This document shows, one piece after another, positions 8,323 to 18,128 of a stretch of DNA of 64,000 nucleotides. The first letter of the stretch is position 1, and every line of letters starts with the position of its first letter. This stretch comes from Seonamhaeicola algicola (GTDB lineage Bacteria; Bacteroidota; Bacteroidia; Flavobacteriales; Flavobacteriaceae), in NCBI RefSeq assembly GCF_007997385.1, contig NZ_VOSC01000025.1, positions 310,292 to 374,291 of the forward strand. The letters are read 5' to 3'. The notes under the pieces were generated by a model. The model saw nothing but the letters and a program-made list of their open reading frames with translations. It was not told the origin of the DNA and ran no database searches. A program made the translations under genes and the position numbers.

Positions 8323-9807
8323 TTAGTTTGAAGCATCAACCTCTCTAATAGGAATTTGATAAATCATTTTTTCATCTAAAGCAGGGATAACTAAATCTGC
8401 ACCAGGCATTACTAAGTTCTCTCTACCATCTTTTCTATCTAATCCAACACCTAATCTAGCCATATCAAAAGAAGCAACACCGTCACCCCATAATTCTATG
8501 CGTCTGTACATTAGAATTTCATCAATTAAATCTTGACCAGTTTTAGTAGATAATGTATAGTTTTCATCTCTAACAGAATTCAAATCGAAAAGTACTTGTT
8601 GCGCTTCAGTATCTTTGTTCTGTCTAGCCAAAGCTTCAGCTTTTGTAAGATAGAACTCTGTATTTCTTAAATAAATGTAATCACCAATAAAAACTCCAGG
8701 ACCTGGTTGTGCTATAAATTTTAAACTAGTGTATTTAGGGGTTATGTTATAGTGCCCCCAAGTACCAGGTACTAAAATTACACCAGGGTCGTATTGCTGG
8801 TCTGCAAACCAACCTTTTCTAAGATCAGTGTCAGGTATCATGTCATAAAGGTTTGAATTTACAGTTTTAAAATGATTCCAACCACTGTAACCATCGTTTA
8901 TTTGGCTTACATGAGAGAAGAAAGACTGATAAACTTCACTTGTTGCTTCAGTTACTTCAGCACCCCAGATAACTTCTGATAATGCAAGCTCATCAAAACC
9001 GTGCATAACATCACTTTCTATACTACCAACAGACATAGCAATATCTGCATATTTTTCTGCTTCAGTCCAGTTTTCATAAGTTAAATGATAACGCGCTAAA
9101 TATGCGGCAACTACACTTGCATCAACTTCTTCTTTTGATTCTCTTGCGTAGTTTTCCAAACCATTATAAGCTATTGTTAAATCATCTAAGATAAGTTGTT
9201 TTACTTCCCCTACTGTAGATTTAGGTTGGCCAACAAAATCACCAAAATCTATAGGAATAGCTTCTGTATCATCACTAGCTTTTGTGTGTTGATAAATTCT
9301 TAACAAATAGAAGTATGCTATTGCTCTATAAGTGTGTGATTTGTATTTGAATATTAATGTTTCTTCAGGTGAACCTTCTGGTATTGTATTAATAATTCCA
9401 TTTGCATTATTTATAACTTTATAGAAGAACTCCCACATGAAGTCATTGTCATTTGATGTAAGGATGATATTATCATAATTGTTGAAAGCACCAAACCAAG
9501 TGTTTCTACTCATATCCATATCATTACTTCTTAAATCCATTCCTAGATCAACTGCTTTTATACCGAATTCATCAGTAACAGCTTCACCATCTCTTAGGTA
9601 TGATAGTATTGCCCCATCAAGTGCTTGTAAGCCAACTGTACCACCGGCAGCATTGTTAGCTTCAGCATGAGAAGAAGTTAGGTATCTTTCTTCTTCAAAA
9701 TCTCTGTCAAAATCAGCACACGAAACGAAAAGTGTTAATGTGATGATGTAAGCAAAGCATCTGCTAAAATTCAATTTTATAAATTTATTTTCTTTCATCT
9801 TTTTCAT
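8323..9807 (-). CDS. SusD/RagB family nutrient-binding outer membrane lipoprotein
   Basis: 494 residues. The lipoprotein signal ends in LTLFVSCADF, with the lipidated Cys about residue 30. TPR-like SusD features follow: AIAYFYLLRIYQ, the W..A..YA.-type helix near residue 240, the NTEFYLTKAEALAR block and a C-terminal YRRIELWGDGVASFDMARL segment. SusD proteins lid the SusC barrel and bind glycan or peptide fragments at the cell surface. The start is 5 bp after the SusC stop. A second in-frame ATG (MKENKF, 9798) is possible. The ligand cannot be read from the sequence, and no carbohydrate-active enzyme lies next to the pair. Confidence 0.9.
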   Translation of the reverse strand: MKKMKENKFIKLNFSRCFAYIITLTLFVSCADFDRDFEEERYLTSSHAEANNAAGGTVGLQALDGAILSYLRDGEAVTDEFGIKAVDLGMDLRSNDMDMSRNTWFGAFNNYDNIILTSNDNDFMWEFFYKVINNANGIINTIPEGSPEETLIFKYKSHTYRAIAYFYLLRIYQHTKASDDTEAIPIDFGDFVGQPKSTVGEVKQLILDDLTIAYNGLENYARESKEEVDASVVAAYLARYHLTYENWTEAEKYADIAMSVGSIESDVMHGFDELALSEVIWGAEVTEATSEVYQSFFSHVSQINDGYSGWNHFKTVNSNLYDMIPDTDLRKGWFADQQYDPGVILVPGTWGHYNITPKYTSLKFIAQPGPGVFIGDYIYLRNTEFYLTKAEALARQNKDTEAQQVLFDLNSVRDENYTLSTKTGQDLIDEILMYRRIELWGDGVASFDMARLGVGLDRKDGRENLVMPGADLVIPALDEKMIYQIPIREVDASN

Positions 9808-9812
9808 TTTTT

Positions 9813-12800
9813 TTAATTAAGATTTATATTGACACCAAAAGCAATAGTTCTGTTGGCTCCATACTCAGCAGAAGAAGATCCAACTGAGTTTAGACGTGGG
9901 TCATAACCTTGTCTAGCTCTATATAACAAAAATGCGTTATTAACTGTTCCGTAAAATCTAACATTTTCAATGTGGTATTTTTTCAAGGCTTCGGTTTGTA
10001 ATGTATATCCGAAGTTTATGTTATTTAAACTTAAATAACTTAGGTCTACAAGCCACATATCAGAAATTCTGTATTGATCAGGACTTAAAGGATCAACCCT
10101 TGGTAAGCTAGCTGTTGGGTTATCTACAGTCCAAGTTTTATTGTAATCAGCAAAGTTAGTTACATTTTGTGTGGCTCCTAATAATCCAAAATATTCGTTA
10201 TCAATACCATATCCACCAACTTGGTAGGCGAATTGTAAACCAAGAGAGAAATTACCTAAGGTTATGTTAGTGCCAAAACCACCTGTAATATCAGGAATAG
10301 CGGTTTTATCTAAAAACGTTCTTCCGTTGCTTACAGCATCAGCGTAATCTTCAGTTATAATTCTTTCTCCTGTAGTTTCATCAGTAGTGTAGTACTGAGC
10401 ATTACCATTATCAGCATTTACACCGGCAGATTGAACCATGAAATAATCATAAATACTTCTACCTACAACTCTACGGAAATTACCTGATTGGATCGAATCT
10501 CTCGGTAATTCTGTAATTTCATTTTTAAGAGTAGAAACGTTAGCATTAAAAGTAACGTTAAATTTTTCTTTTTTAACAGCATTCCATGAAACTTCAGCTT
10601 CAAAACCACTGTTTACCATAGAACCAAAATTTTCAGGTCTAGAGGCTTGTCCTGTAGATAACTGTAATGGATTGTTGAATAATAAATCTTCAGACTTTTT
10701 TCTGTAGTAGCCTAGAGATAAATTAAGACTATTGAATAAGCTCATTTCATAAGCTATATCAAGACTTGCTGCCTTTTCCCAAGTAATCTCTTTACTTCCT
10801 AAGCTATATAGCGTTTGTGTTAACTGCCCATTATTTTCTCCAATTGAATATTGGTTTTCATAGGCAACTAAGTTTCTTGTAGTTGTTCCTTCATAAAAAA
10901 TTCTATCATTACCTGTTGTACCGTAGTTTAGTGCTAACTTAGCATAATTGATAGTTGATGAATTACTTAAGAAATCCTCGTTGCTAATTATCCAAGAGGC
11001 ACCTGCAGACCAAAATGTACCCCAACGAGCATCTGGATGGAAAACAGAAGAAGCATCATGTCTTGCTGTTAAATTTGCATAGTAAGTATTGTCTAAACCA
11101 TAAATAAATCTTGAGAAATAACCTTCTGTAGTATAGTTTGTATTATAATTACTTGCTGAAGCGTATACAGAAGTATTATCTAAAATAGGGCTGAAATTCC
11201 CTATGATGTTTCTTTTAGAAAGTGAGAGTGTAGTGAAGTTTTCTTCGTAGGTTTCATGACCTAAAAGCACATCAAAACTATGAATTCCAAATTCTTTATT
11301 CCATGTTAATAATTGCTGATTAGTAAAGGCAGAAAAATTATCTCTATTGTTGGTTAATAAACCATTGTTAGCCTCAGCGAAAGCACCAGCTCCAGGTTTT
11401 GTGAAATCAGTACCTTTATCAATTTCAGTCAAGTAGTTCATTACATATTGAAATTTAAATCCAAAAGGTAAATCTACTTGAGCTCTTAATGCTGCATTGA
11501 AATTGTCTCTGTCATTGGTTTCTTCAGTATTTTCAATAACGGCAAGTGGGTGTTCACCCGGTGCATAGTTTCTTGGACCCCTACTTGTACCGTTAGCAAA
11601 GTTTTGTGGCTGACCAAAATCATAAGCATAGCCATTTGGGTTGTTGGGATTTAATATATGATTCCAGTTTTCATCATATTGATATACAGGATAAATTGGT
11701 GCAATTCTTCTGTTCCAGAAAAATGCATTTGCAAAGTTTGTTGTTGGCACGCCAGCAGCATCAACTGTACTAGGCACAGCTTGACTTTTAGATTTTGCGT
11801 AGGCAACATCTCCAGATAAAGTGATAATTTCAGCAATATTTGTTGCATTTACTTTTAATCTAGTTGTGTGTCTTTTAAAGTTACTTCTTACAGTGTATCC
11901 ATTATTTTCTTCAGTTCCTAAAGAAAAGTAATAGTCAATGTTTTCAGAACCTCCTGATATATTTAAATTAGTAGAACTAAAAGAAGCATTATCTCTAAAT
12001 AGAGCATCTTCCCATCTATCGTTAACTAATAAATTTGCAGAAGTATTTAGTCTTCCAGTTGTAGGGTCAATTAAAACATTATCTGCAACATCGTATAAGT
12101 TGTAACCCAACCTATCAATTAAATTATCTGAAGCAAATTGTCTAGCTTGTTCAATAGTTATAGGTGTACCTGCTTCGTTTTGACGATAAAATTCTGAGTT
12201 AGTTAATACACTATGGTACGCTTCATAAAATTCTTGTGGCGATTCAGTAATATTATATTCTTTGGTTGCTCTTTGAGTTAAACCGTACCTAGTATCAAAG
12301 CTGATTTTAGGTTTTCTATTCTTTTTACCAGTTTTTGTTGTAATTAATAAAACACCATTAGATGCTTTGTTTCCATATAACGATGTAGAAGAAGCATCTT
12401 TCAAAACTGTAGTTGATTCAATATCTTGAGGGTTAATACTACTTAAACTACCTGAGTAAGGAACTCCATCAAGAACAATAAGAGGAGCGCTATCAGCATT
12501 AATAGAGCCAAAACCTCTAATTCTAATTAAAGGATCTGAACCTGGTTGACCATTAGCTTGAATAACTCTAAGTCCTGATACTAAGCCTTCTAAGCTTTTT
12601 ACAGGGTTTGAAAATGTTGCATTTTCAATTTGATCAGATTTAATTACACTAACAGAACCTGTAATTGATTCTCTTTTTTGTGTACCATAAGCAACAACAA
12701 CAACTTCTTCTAATGCTGCTGCATCTTCACTCATTACTATATTAATTGTGTTTGAAGCTCCAACAGTTACTTCTTTGGTAATATAGCCTACAAAACTATA

Positions 12801-13016
12801 GACCAATGTGGCACCTTGGCTAGCTGTTATGGTATATTTACCATCAAAATCTGTTGAGGTTCCTGATGTTGACCCTTTTACTAATACTGTAGTTCCTGGC
12901 AACGGTAATCCGCTTTCATCACTAACAACACCAGAAATTTTTTTGTCTTGAGCAAAAGAGATTTGCACAACAAACGCTAGGAATAGCATTAAAATTCCTT
13001 TAAACTTTGTTTTCAT
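9813..13016 (-). CDS. SusC/RagA family TonB-linked outer membrane transporter (copy 1)
   Basis: 1067 residues. A signal peptide (GILMLFLAFVVQISFAQ) is followed by a carboxypeptidase-regulatory-like domain (ISGVVSDESGLPLPGTTVLV). Then come the LEEVVVVAYGTQKRESITGSV boundary typical of SusC, a TonB plug (VLDGVPYSGS, then TVLKDASSTSLYGNKASNGVLLI) and a large C-terminal barrel. It imports ligands captured by its SusD partner, driven by TonB. It closely resembles the second copy at 14799-17981 through the first 130 residues, and its promoter matches that copy too. The start ATG sits 28 bp from the -7 element. Confidence 0.93.
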   Translation of the reverse strand: MKTKFKGILMLFLAFVVQISFAQDKKISGVVSDESGLPLPGTTVLVKGSTSGTSTDFDGKYTITASQGATLVYSFVGYITKEVTVGASNTINIVMSEDAAALEEVVVVAYGTQKRESITGSVSVIKSDQIENATFSNPVKSLEGLVSGLRVIQANGQPGSDPLIRIRGFGSINADSAPLIVLDGVPYSGSLSSINPQDIESTTVLKDASSTSLYGNKASNGVLLITTKTGKKNRKPKISFDTRYGLTQRATKEYNITESPQEFYEAYHSVLTNSEFYRQNEAGTPITIEQARQFASDNLIDRLGYNLYDVADNVLIDPTTGRLNTSANLLVNDRWEDALFRDNASFSSTNLNISGGSENIDYYFSLGTEENNGYTVRSNFKRHTTRLKVNATNIAEIITLSGDVAYAKSKSQAVPSTVDAAGVPTTNFANAFFWNRRIAPIYPVYQYDENWNHILNPNNPNGYAYDFGQPQNFANGTSRGPRNYAPGEHPLAVIENTEETNDRDNFNAALRAQVDLPFGFKFQYVMNYLTEIDKGTDFTKPGAGAFAEANNGLLTNNRDNFSAFTNQQLLTWNKEFGIHSFDVLLGHETYEENFTTLSLSKRNIIGNFSPILDNTSVYASASNYNTNYTTEGYFSRFIYGLDNTYYANLTARHDASSVFHPDARWGTFWSAGASWIISNEDFLSNSSTINYAKLALNYGTTGNDRIFYEGTTTRNLVAYENQYSIGENNGQLTQTLYSLGSKEITWEKAASLDIAYEMSLFNSLNLSLGYYRKKSEDLLFNNPLQLSTGQASRPENFGSMVNSGFEAEVSWNAVKKEKFNVTFNANVSTLKNEITELPRDSIQSGNFRRVVGRSIYDYFMVQSAGVNADNGNAQYYTTDETTGERIITEDYADAVSNGRTFLDKTAIPDITGGFGTNITLGNFSLGLQFAYQVGGYGIDNEYFGLLGATQNVTNFADYNKTWTVDNPTASLPRVDPLSPDQYRISDMWLVDLSYLSLNNINFGYTLQTEALKKYHIENVRFYGTVNNAFLLYRARQGYDPRLNSVGSSSAEYGANRTIAFGVNINLN

Positions 13017-13044
13017 ATTTATAATTATTTGAATTAGTCAACTC

Positions 13045-13076
13045 CAAAAATCATAATAAAATGTTAATAAAACAAT
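13045..13076 (-). promoter_or_regulatory. Housekeeping-type promoter of SusC/SusD unit 1
   Basis: On the minus strand, a -33 element TTG (13073-13075) and a -7 element GATTTTTG (13045-13052) are 20 bp apart. This is close to the Bacteroidota TTTG/TAnnTTTG consensus. The spacer and downstream leader (TTGACTAATTCAAATAATTA) match the promoter of the second SusC gene almost base for base. Confidence 0.7.
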
Positions 13077-13255
13077 AAATTTGACTTAAAACTTTCTAAT
13101 TTGTGTTAAAATATGTGTGTTTTATAAAATTTGTTGATTTAAATTAGATATTGATAAATGATTGTACGTTTAATCATTATTTTTCAATGTTAATGTAAGT
13201 TTTGGTTTTTAAGCCTCATTTTAGATAGCTAAGATTTGTAGTGATAATCTAATAT

Positions 13256-13285
13256 AATAAAAAAACCACCCTTTAAGGGTGGTTT
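13256..13285 (-). terminator. Intrinsic terminator of the second SusC/SusD unit
   Basis: AAACCACCCTT (minus strand, 13275-13285) pairs with AAGGGTGGTTT (13263-13273), followed by a T-rich run across 13256-13262. It lies 31 bp past the second SusD stop and upstream of the promoter of copy 1, so the two units are separate transcripts. Confidence 0.8.
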
Positions 13286-13316
13286 ATATTCTACTCTATT
13301 TTAATTAGAGTTTAAA

Positions 13317-14792
13317 TTATGGATTTTGATCACCAACGTTTATGTTAGGGTTAGAATTGATTTCTCCTTGTGGTATTTGCATTTTAAAGAAATCACCTCC
13401 AACAGGAATATCTATTGCTCCAAAACTTCTATGGTTAGAGCCTTCTCCAGTTCTATCTAATGGTTTCTTTAATCTTTTTAAATCAAACCAAGAAACGCCT
13501 TCTCCCCACAATTCAATTCTTCTTTGTAAATATATTTCTTCAACTAAATCCATGCCTGTATTTGTTGATTTTGTATAGCCAGGATCTCTGTTGCTAACTA
13601 ATTCAAACAAAACATCAGCAGCAGTGGCGTCTCCTAATCTAGCTTTCGCTTCTGCCTCAATTAGGTACATTTCAGCAGATCTCATATATGAATAATCTCC
13701 TTCAAATGACCCGCCAGCATCAATAAACTTTACGTTAGCATATCCAATGTAACCTTCTTCAGCAGGAAAATCAGGGTTTCCATCTACAGGGTCAATCCAT
13801 GCAGCTTTACGTAAGTCAGTATCAGGAATTTGATCATATAGTCTAGCGTCAATCATTTTAAAACCAAAACCAAAACCTACACCACCATAGCCGTCAGCAG
13901 TACTGTCAAAGTGAGAAAAGAAAGAAATAAAAGTAGTAGAAGTAAGATTGTCTATGTCAGCTCCCCACATCCATTCTACATTGTTTATATCATCAAACCC
14001 ATCAGTAGCGTAATTTTCTCCAGGCATTAAAGTATATGATGATCTAGCAGCAGCAGCGTTATCTGCAGCTAATTGCCAATTGCCAGTTTCTAAATAAACA
14101 TTTGCAAGAAAACCTTCTACAACATTCTTGTCTATCTCTTGTTTGTTAGCTCTAGAGTATCCGTCTAAAAGAGTTTTTGCTAGCTCTAAATCAGGGATGA
14201 TTTGGTCATAAACATCTTGAACTGTTCCTCTACTTTTTCCTGAAAAATCAACACGATCTGGAATTGGTACACCAGGTGAATTTTCATTACCTATGTAAGT
14301 ATCTGAATAAACACGGACTAAGTTAAATAAAGAAAATGATTTTATAGCTAAAGCTTGACCAAGTAATGCGTCTTCACTTGCTGTTCTAAATTCTTTATCT
14401 TGCAAGCCATTAATAACAATATTTGCATCAGCGATAGCAGTATAATATGTATTCCAAACTATATTGGTTCTAGAACTTGTTTGTTGTCTTCCATTGTAGT
14501 TATACAAAAATATATACCAGTTGAAATTATTTAAAACAATGTCTTGACCCATCATATCTGTAATGGCCATAATACCTTTTTGACCATAATCTACATCTAC
14601 TCGAGCTGGATTACCAACTCCAAAAGACCTTAAGTTGGCGTATATACCTCTTAAAATAGCTTCGTTAGCCGCAGGTGTACTTGCTACCTGTTCATCCGAA
14701 ATAGAATTTGCAGGTTCAGTATCTAAGAAATCTTCTTCACAAGAGAAAAGACCTCCTAGTAATATAATAAATAAAAATTTAAATTTTTTCAT
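13317..14792 (-). CDS. SusD/RagB family nutrient-binding outer membrane lipoprotein (copy 2)
   Basis: 491 residues. The lipobox is LLGGLFSCEEDFLDTEP, with Cys about residue 18. The SusD core includes the IKSFSLFNLVRVYSDTY helix, the GNWQLAADNAAAA helix, YSYMRSAEMYLIEAEAKAR and IYLQRRIELWGEGVSWFDLKRL near the end. It acts with the SusC partner at 14799-17981, whose stop is 6 bp before this start. It differs clearly from copy 1, so the pairs probably take up different ligands; which ones cannot be told here. Confidence 0.9.
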   Translation of the reverse strand: MKKFKFLFIILLGGLFSCEEDFLDTEPANSISDEQVASTPAANEAILRGIYANLRSFGVGNPARVDVDYGQKGIMAITDMMGQDIVLNNFNWYIFLYNYNGRQQTSSRTNIVWNTYYTAIADANIVINGLQDKEFRTASEDALLGQALAIKSFSLFNLVRVYSDTYIGNENSPGVPIPDRVDFSGKSRGTVQDVYDQIIPDLELAKTLLDGYSRANKQEIDKNVVEGFLANVYLETGNWQLAADNAAAARSSYTLMPGENYATDGFDDINNVEWMWGADIDNLTSTTFISFFSHFDSTADGYGGVGFGFGFKMIDARLYDQIPDTDLRKAAWIDPVDGNPDFPAEEGYIGYANVKFIDAGGSFEGDYSYMRSAEMYLIEAEAKARLGDATAADVLFELVSNRDPGYTKSTNTGMDLVEEIYLQRRIELWGEGVSWFDLKRLKKPLDRTGEGSNHRSFGAIDIPVGGDFFKMQIPQGEINSNPNINVGDQNP

Positions 14793-14798
14793 AGTTTT

Positions 14799-17700
14799 TT
14801 AGAAATTAAGAGTTAAACCTAAAGAAGTAGTTCTAGATAAACCAAACTCATTAACGGCATTACCCGTAATACTTAATCTAGGATCGTAGCCTTTTCTGGC
14901 TTTTGACCATAAGTGTAAGTTATTGCCTGTAGCATATATTTTTGCTCCAGTTATACCTAATCGGTCTAATAACCTACTGTTAAAGTTGTAAGTTAAAGTT
15001 ACATTTTGAAGGTTTAAATATGATGCATCAACAAGGAAAAATGAAGATGTTCCAGCTTGGTTAACATCACTAATATCTAACCTTGGTATTGATGCTGTAG
15101 GGTTTTCTGGTGTCCAAGATTTAAATACATCATTATGAAAATTATCACCAGCAGATGTTGTTCCTAATAAGTTTTGGTAGACACCGTCATAACCATAGCC
15201 TCCAATTTGATAAGAAAAATTAATTCCTAATGAAAAGTTTTTATATCTAAAGTTTGTAGAGAAACCTCCGTATAAATCAGGGATAGCAGATTTGCCAACA
15301 AAATATTCAGTAGCATTAACTCTGTCATTAGTAGTTTCTCTTTCTCCTGTAGGCTCTCCGTTTTCAATAACATCGGTATACCATAATCCGTCTCCGTTAG
15401 TTTCATCTACTCCTGCAAACTCTCTAATAAAGTAATCATATCTTGATTGACCTTCTTTAAGTCTAAATAATCCATCATCAATGAACTCTTCTGGTAAAGA
15501 TGTAATTTCATTTTTATAATGAGTACCATTTAGTGATAAGAACCACTGAAAGTCCTCTGTTGAAATTATATCACCTGATAATGAAACTTCAAAACCTTTG
15601 TTTTCCATGTCTCCAACGTTAGCAGGTTTTGTTCCTACACCATCACTTTGGGCTAATGGTTCAAAGAATAATAAATCTTCAACTTCTCTAACAAAGTATT
15701 CTCCGTTAAAAGTCAATCTATTATTAAATAATGAAAACTCTATACCGGCGTTTATGTTTGTTGATGTTTCCCAAACTAAATCTTTGTTTCCTAGTTGGAA
15801 GAAAGTTATTCCAGGAATGTTACCACCAGCATTAATTATATCAGATTGGTTTGTATAAGCGTAATAGTTACGATTATCATTGTCTCCAACAATTGTTCTA
15901 GTGTCTTCATAAAGAATAGCATCATTACCTTGTTGACCATAACTAGCTTTTAAACGTAAGCTATTTAACCAAGAAACATTGAAAAAATCTTCTTTGTGAA
16001 CAGACCAAGCACCACCTAAACCGTAAAAATTTCCCCATCGGTTGTCAGGGTGGAAAACTGATGAGCCATCTCTTCTAAAACTTGCGTTTAAGAAATATTT
16101 ATCGTCAAAATCATATGTTAACCTCGATAAATAACCTTCAACAGTATAGTCTTTTTGATAACCCGTTAAAAATTGAATATTAGTACCATTATTTAATACT
16201 GGTAAACCTGTAAGTACAGTTTCTGTAACTTGACCAGCTAAAAGCCTAAAGTTGTAATCATTGCTTTCATGCCCTACTAAAACAGATAAGCTATGTTTTC
16301 CTAAATCTTTATTCCAGTTTAATAATTGCTGGTGTGCAACGGTTATGCCTCTGTTAGATCTGGTTGTTATTCTTCCGTTAAAAGAAAGAGCATCACCACC
16401 TTCAGGAGTTGCATATCTTGTTATGTTGGCTAGTGTTAAATCAGCAGAAACATTGTAAGTGAATTCAAAATCTCTTAAAAATTTTGCAGAAACACTAAAT
16501 CTACCAGAAAGGTTGTCAGAGATATTATCATTAACATCTAAGATACTTGTACCAACAGGATTTGAATTTGATTTAAAACTGGGTCTTGTGCCAACAGAAC
16601 CCCCTGTACCTAATCCAAAATCAAATATTCTTTTTCCATTTGAATCAAGTATGTAGTTGCCATTAGCATCTCTACTATATACAGGATAAATAGGGGCTGT
16701 TCCTCGTGCCCAACCTGCTATATTACTAACACTATTAGAGCCAAAACCTCCTAGAGGGTTGTCTGCAACAGTATTTGAGTAATTAATACCTGCACTAAAC
16801 TTTAACCAATCTTTTGCTTGATATTCAGAACTTAGTCTGGCAGTTATTCTTTCAAACCCAGAATTAACTATTATACCTTCATCATCAAGATGACCTAATG
16901 ATAAGAATGTGCTTAGTTTTTCATTTCTGTAACGTAAACTTAGATAGTTTTCGTGTCTAACCCCTGTTCTATAAGACTCATCTAACCAGCTATCCTGATA
17001 TAATAAATTAGCAGAAGGGTTTAGTCTTCCTGTGAGAGGATCTATTATTTGATCTTCAGAAACATTAAAACTATTGTAACCAAGAGGGAAATCTGGGTTT
17101 GAAACAATATTTGCAGCAGCTGTTTGTGCAGCATCAGCGGCAGTAGCACCTCCATTAATTAAGTCTAACCTAGTTCTATCAAAAACTGCTTCATAATAAC
17201 GACCGGAATCGGTAATAATATCATATTCAGGTACAGCTCTGTAATTAAAACCTACTTTAGTGTCTAATGTAACTTCTAATTTTTCAGAAGCGCCTTTTTT
17301 TGTTGTTATGATTATAACACCATTAGCACCTCTACTTCCATATAATGCGTTTGCAGATGCATCTTTCAGGAAAGTCATAGATTCAATATCTTGGGGGTTG
17401 ATTGCATTTAGGTTTCCATTGAAAACAATACCATCAACAACATATAAAGGGGCGCTAGAAGAGTTAATAGAGCCAATACCTCTAAAACGAACAGTTGGGT
17501 CAGCACCAGGAGCACCAGATTGATTAATTATTTGTACACCAGAAACCTGCCCTACAAGACCTTGCACTACAGATGCTGATGGGACATTGCTTAACTCTTC
17601 AGTTTTTAGAGTTGTTACTGATCCCGTAATTTCTTCTTTCTTTTGTGTACCATAGGCAACAACTACAACCTCTTCTAAAGAAGCAGCATCCTCTTTCATG

Positions 17701-17981
17701 GTTACGTTTAACGTACTTGAACTACCTACGGTAGCTTCTTTAGTAGTGTAACCAACAAAACTAAACACAAGAACGGCTCCTTGTTTTGCTTTAATTGAGT
17801 ATTTACCATCAAAATCAGATGATGTACCAGATGTGGTACCTTTAACTAAGACAGTTGTTCCTGGTAGCGGTAGGCCAGATTCATCTGTTACCGTTCCTGA
17901 AATTGTCTTTTCTTGCGCAAATGATATATGCACAACAAACGCTAGTATTAGCGTTAAAATTCCACTAAACTTTGTTTTCAT
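14799..17981 (-). CDS. SusC/RagA family TonB-linked outer membrane transporter (copy 2)
   Basis: About 1060 residues. A signal peptide (GILTLILAFVVHISFAQ) is followed by the carboxypeptidase-regulatory-like domain (ISGTVTDESGLPLPGTTVLV), the LEEVVVVAYGTQKKEEITGSV junction, a plug (YVVDGIVFNG, then MTFLKDASANALYGSRGANGVIII) and an outer-membrane barrel. I start it at the ATG at 17981, because this matches the start of copy 1. The alternative TTG at 18011 overlaps the -7 promoter element, so it cannot be transcribed as a start. It forms a surface nutrient-import pair with the SusD protein encoded directly after it. Confidence 0.93.
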   Translation of the reverse strand: MKTKFSGILTLILAFVVHISFAQEKTISGTVTDESGLPLPGTTVLVKGTTSGTSSDFDGKYSIKAKQGAVLVFSFVGYTTKEATVGSSSTLNVTMKEDAASLEEVVVVAYGTQKKEEITGSVTTLKTEELSNVPSASVVQGLVGQVSGVQIINQSGAPGADPTVRFRGIGSINSSSAPLYVVDGIVFNGNLNAINPQDIESMTFLKDASANALYGSRGANGVIIITTKKGASEKLEVTLDTKVGFNYRAVPEYDIITDSGRYYEAVFDRTRLDLINGGATAADAAQTAAANIVSNPDFPLGYNSFNVSEDQIIDPLTGRLNPSANLLYQDSWLDESYRTGVRHENYLSLRYRNEKLSTFLSLGHLDDEGIIVNSGFERITARLSSEYQAKDWLKFSAGINYSNTVADNPLGGFGSNSVSNIAGWARGTAPIYPVYSRDANGNYILDSNGKRIFDFGLGTGGSVGTRPSFKSNSNPVGTSILDVNDNISDNLSGRFSVSAKFLRDFEFTYNVSADLTLANITRYATPEGGDALSFNGRITTRSNRGITVAHQQLLNWNKDLGKHSLSVLVGHESNDYNFRLLAGQVTETVLTGLPVLNNGTNIQFLTGYQKDYTVEGYLSRLTYDFDDKYFLNASFRRDGSSVFHPDNRWGNFYGLGGAWSVHKEDFFNVSWLNSLRLKASYGQQGNDAILYEDTRTIVGDNDNRNYYAYTNQSDIINAGGNIPGITFFQLGNKDLVWETSTNINAGIEFSLFNNRLTFNGEYFVREVEDLLFFEPLAQSDGVGTKPANVGDMENKGFEVSLSGDIISTEDFQWFLSLNGTHYKNEITSLPEEFIDDGLFRLKEGQSRYDYFIREFAGVDETNGDGLWYTDVIENGEPTGERETTNDRVNATEYFVGKSAIPDLYGGFSTNFRYKNFSLGINFSYQIGGYGYDGVYQNLLGTTSAGDNFHNDVFKSWTPENPTASIPRLDISDVNQAGTSSFFLVDASYLNLQNVTLTYNFNSRLLDRLGITGAKIYATGNNLHLWSKARKGYDPRLSITGNAVNEFGLSRTTSLGLTLNF

Positions 17982-18008
17982 TTTATAATTATTTGAATTA
18001 GTCAATGT

Positions 18009-18040
18009 CAAAAATCAAAATAAAAAGTTAATAAAACAAT
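18009..18040 (-). promoter_or_regulatory. Housekeeping-type promoter of SusC/SusD unit 2
   Basis: On the minus strand, TTG (18037-18039) and GATTTTTG (18009-18016) are separated by 20 bp, exactly as upstream of copy 1. The region from the -33 element to the start codon is conserved between the two copies, including GACTAATTCAAATAATTATA just before ATG. Confidence 0.7.
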
Positions 18041-18128
18041 AAATAATGGTTAAAACTTGTGTTTTACGGGTAAATTTTAACAAATAATAAAGAAATAGTT
18101 TCAATTTTTTGCATTGCGTTTTTTTTGG

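Noticed and set aside
17982-18011. Longer SusC copy 2 start at the TTG at 18011
   Set aside because: The codon overlaps the -7 promoter element; the ATG at 17981 matches the start of copy 1.
8323-18011. Polysaccharide utilisation locus including the GH2 gene at 48.9 kb
   Set aside because: The two regions are 30 kb apart and separated by the whole ribosomal cluster; no enzyme lies next to the SusCD units.
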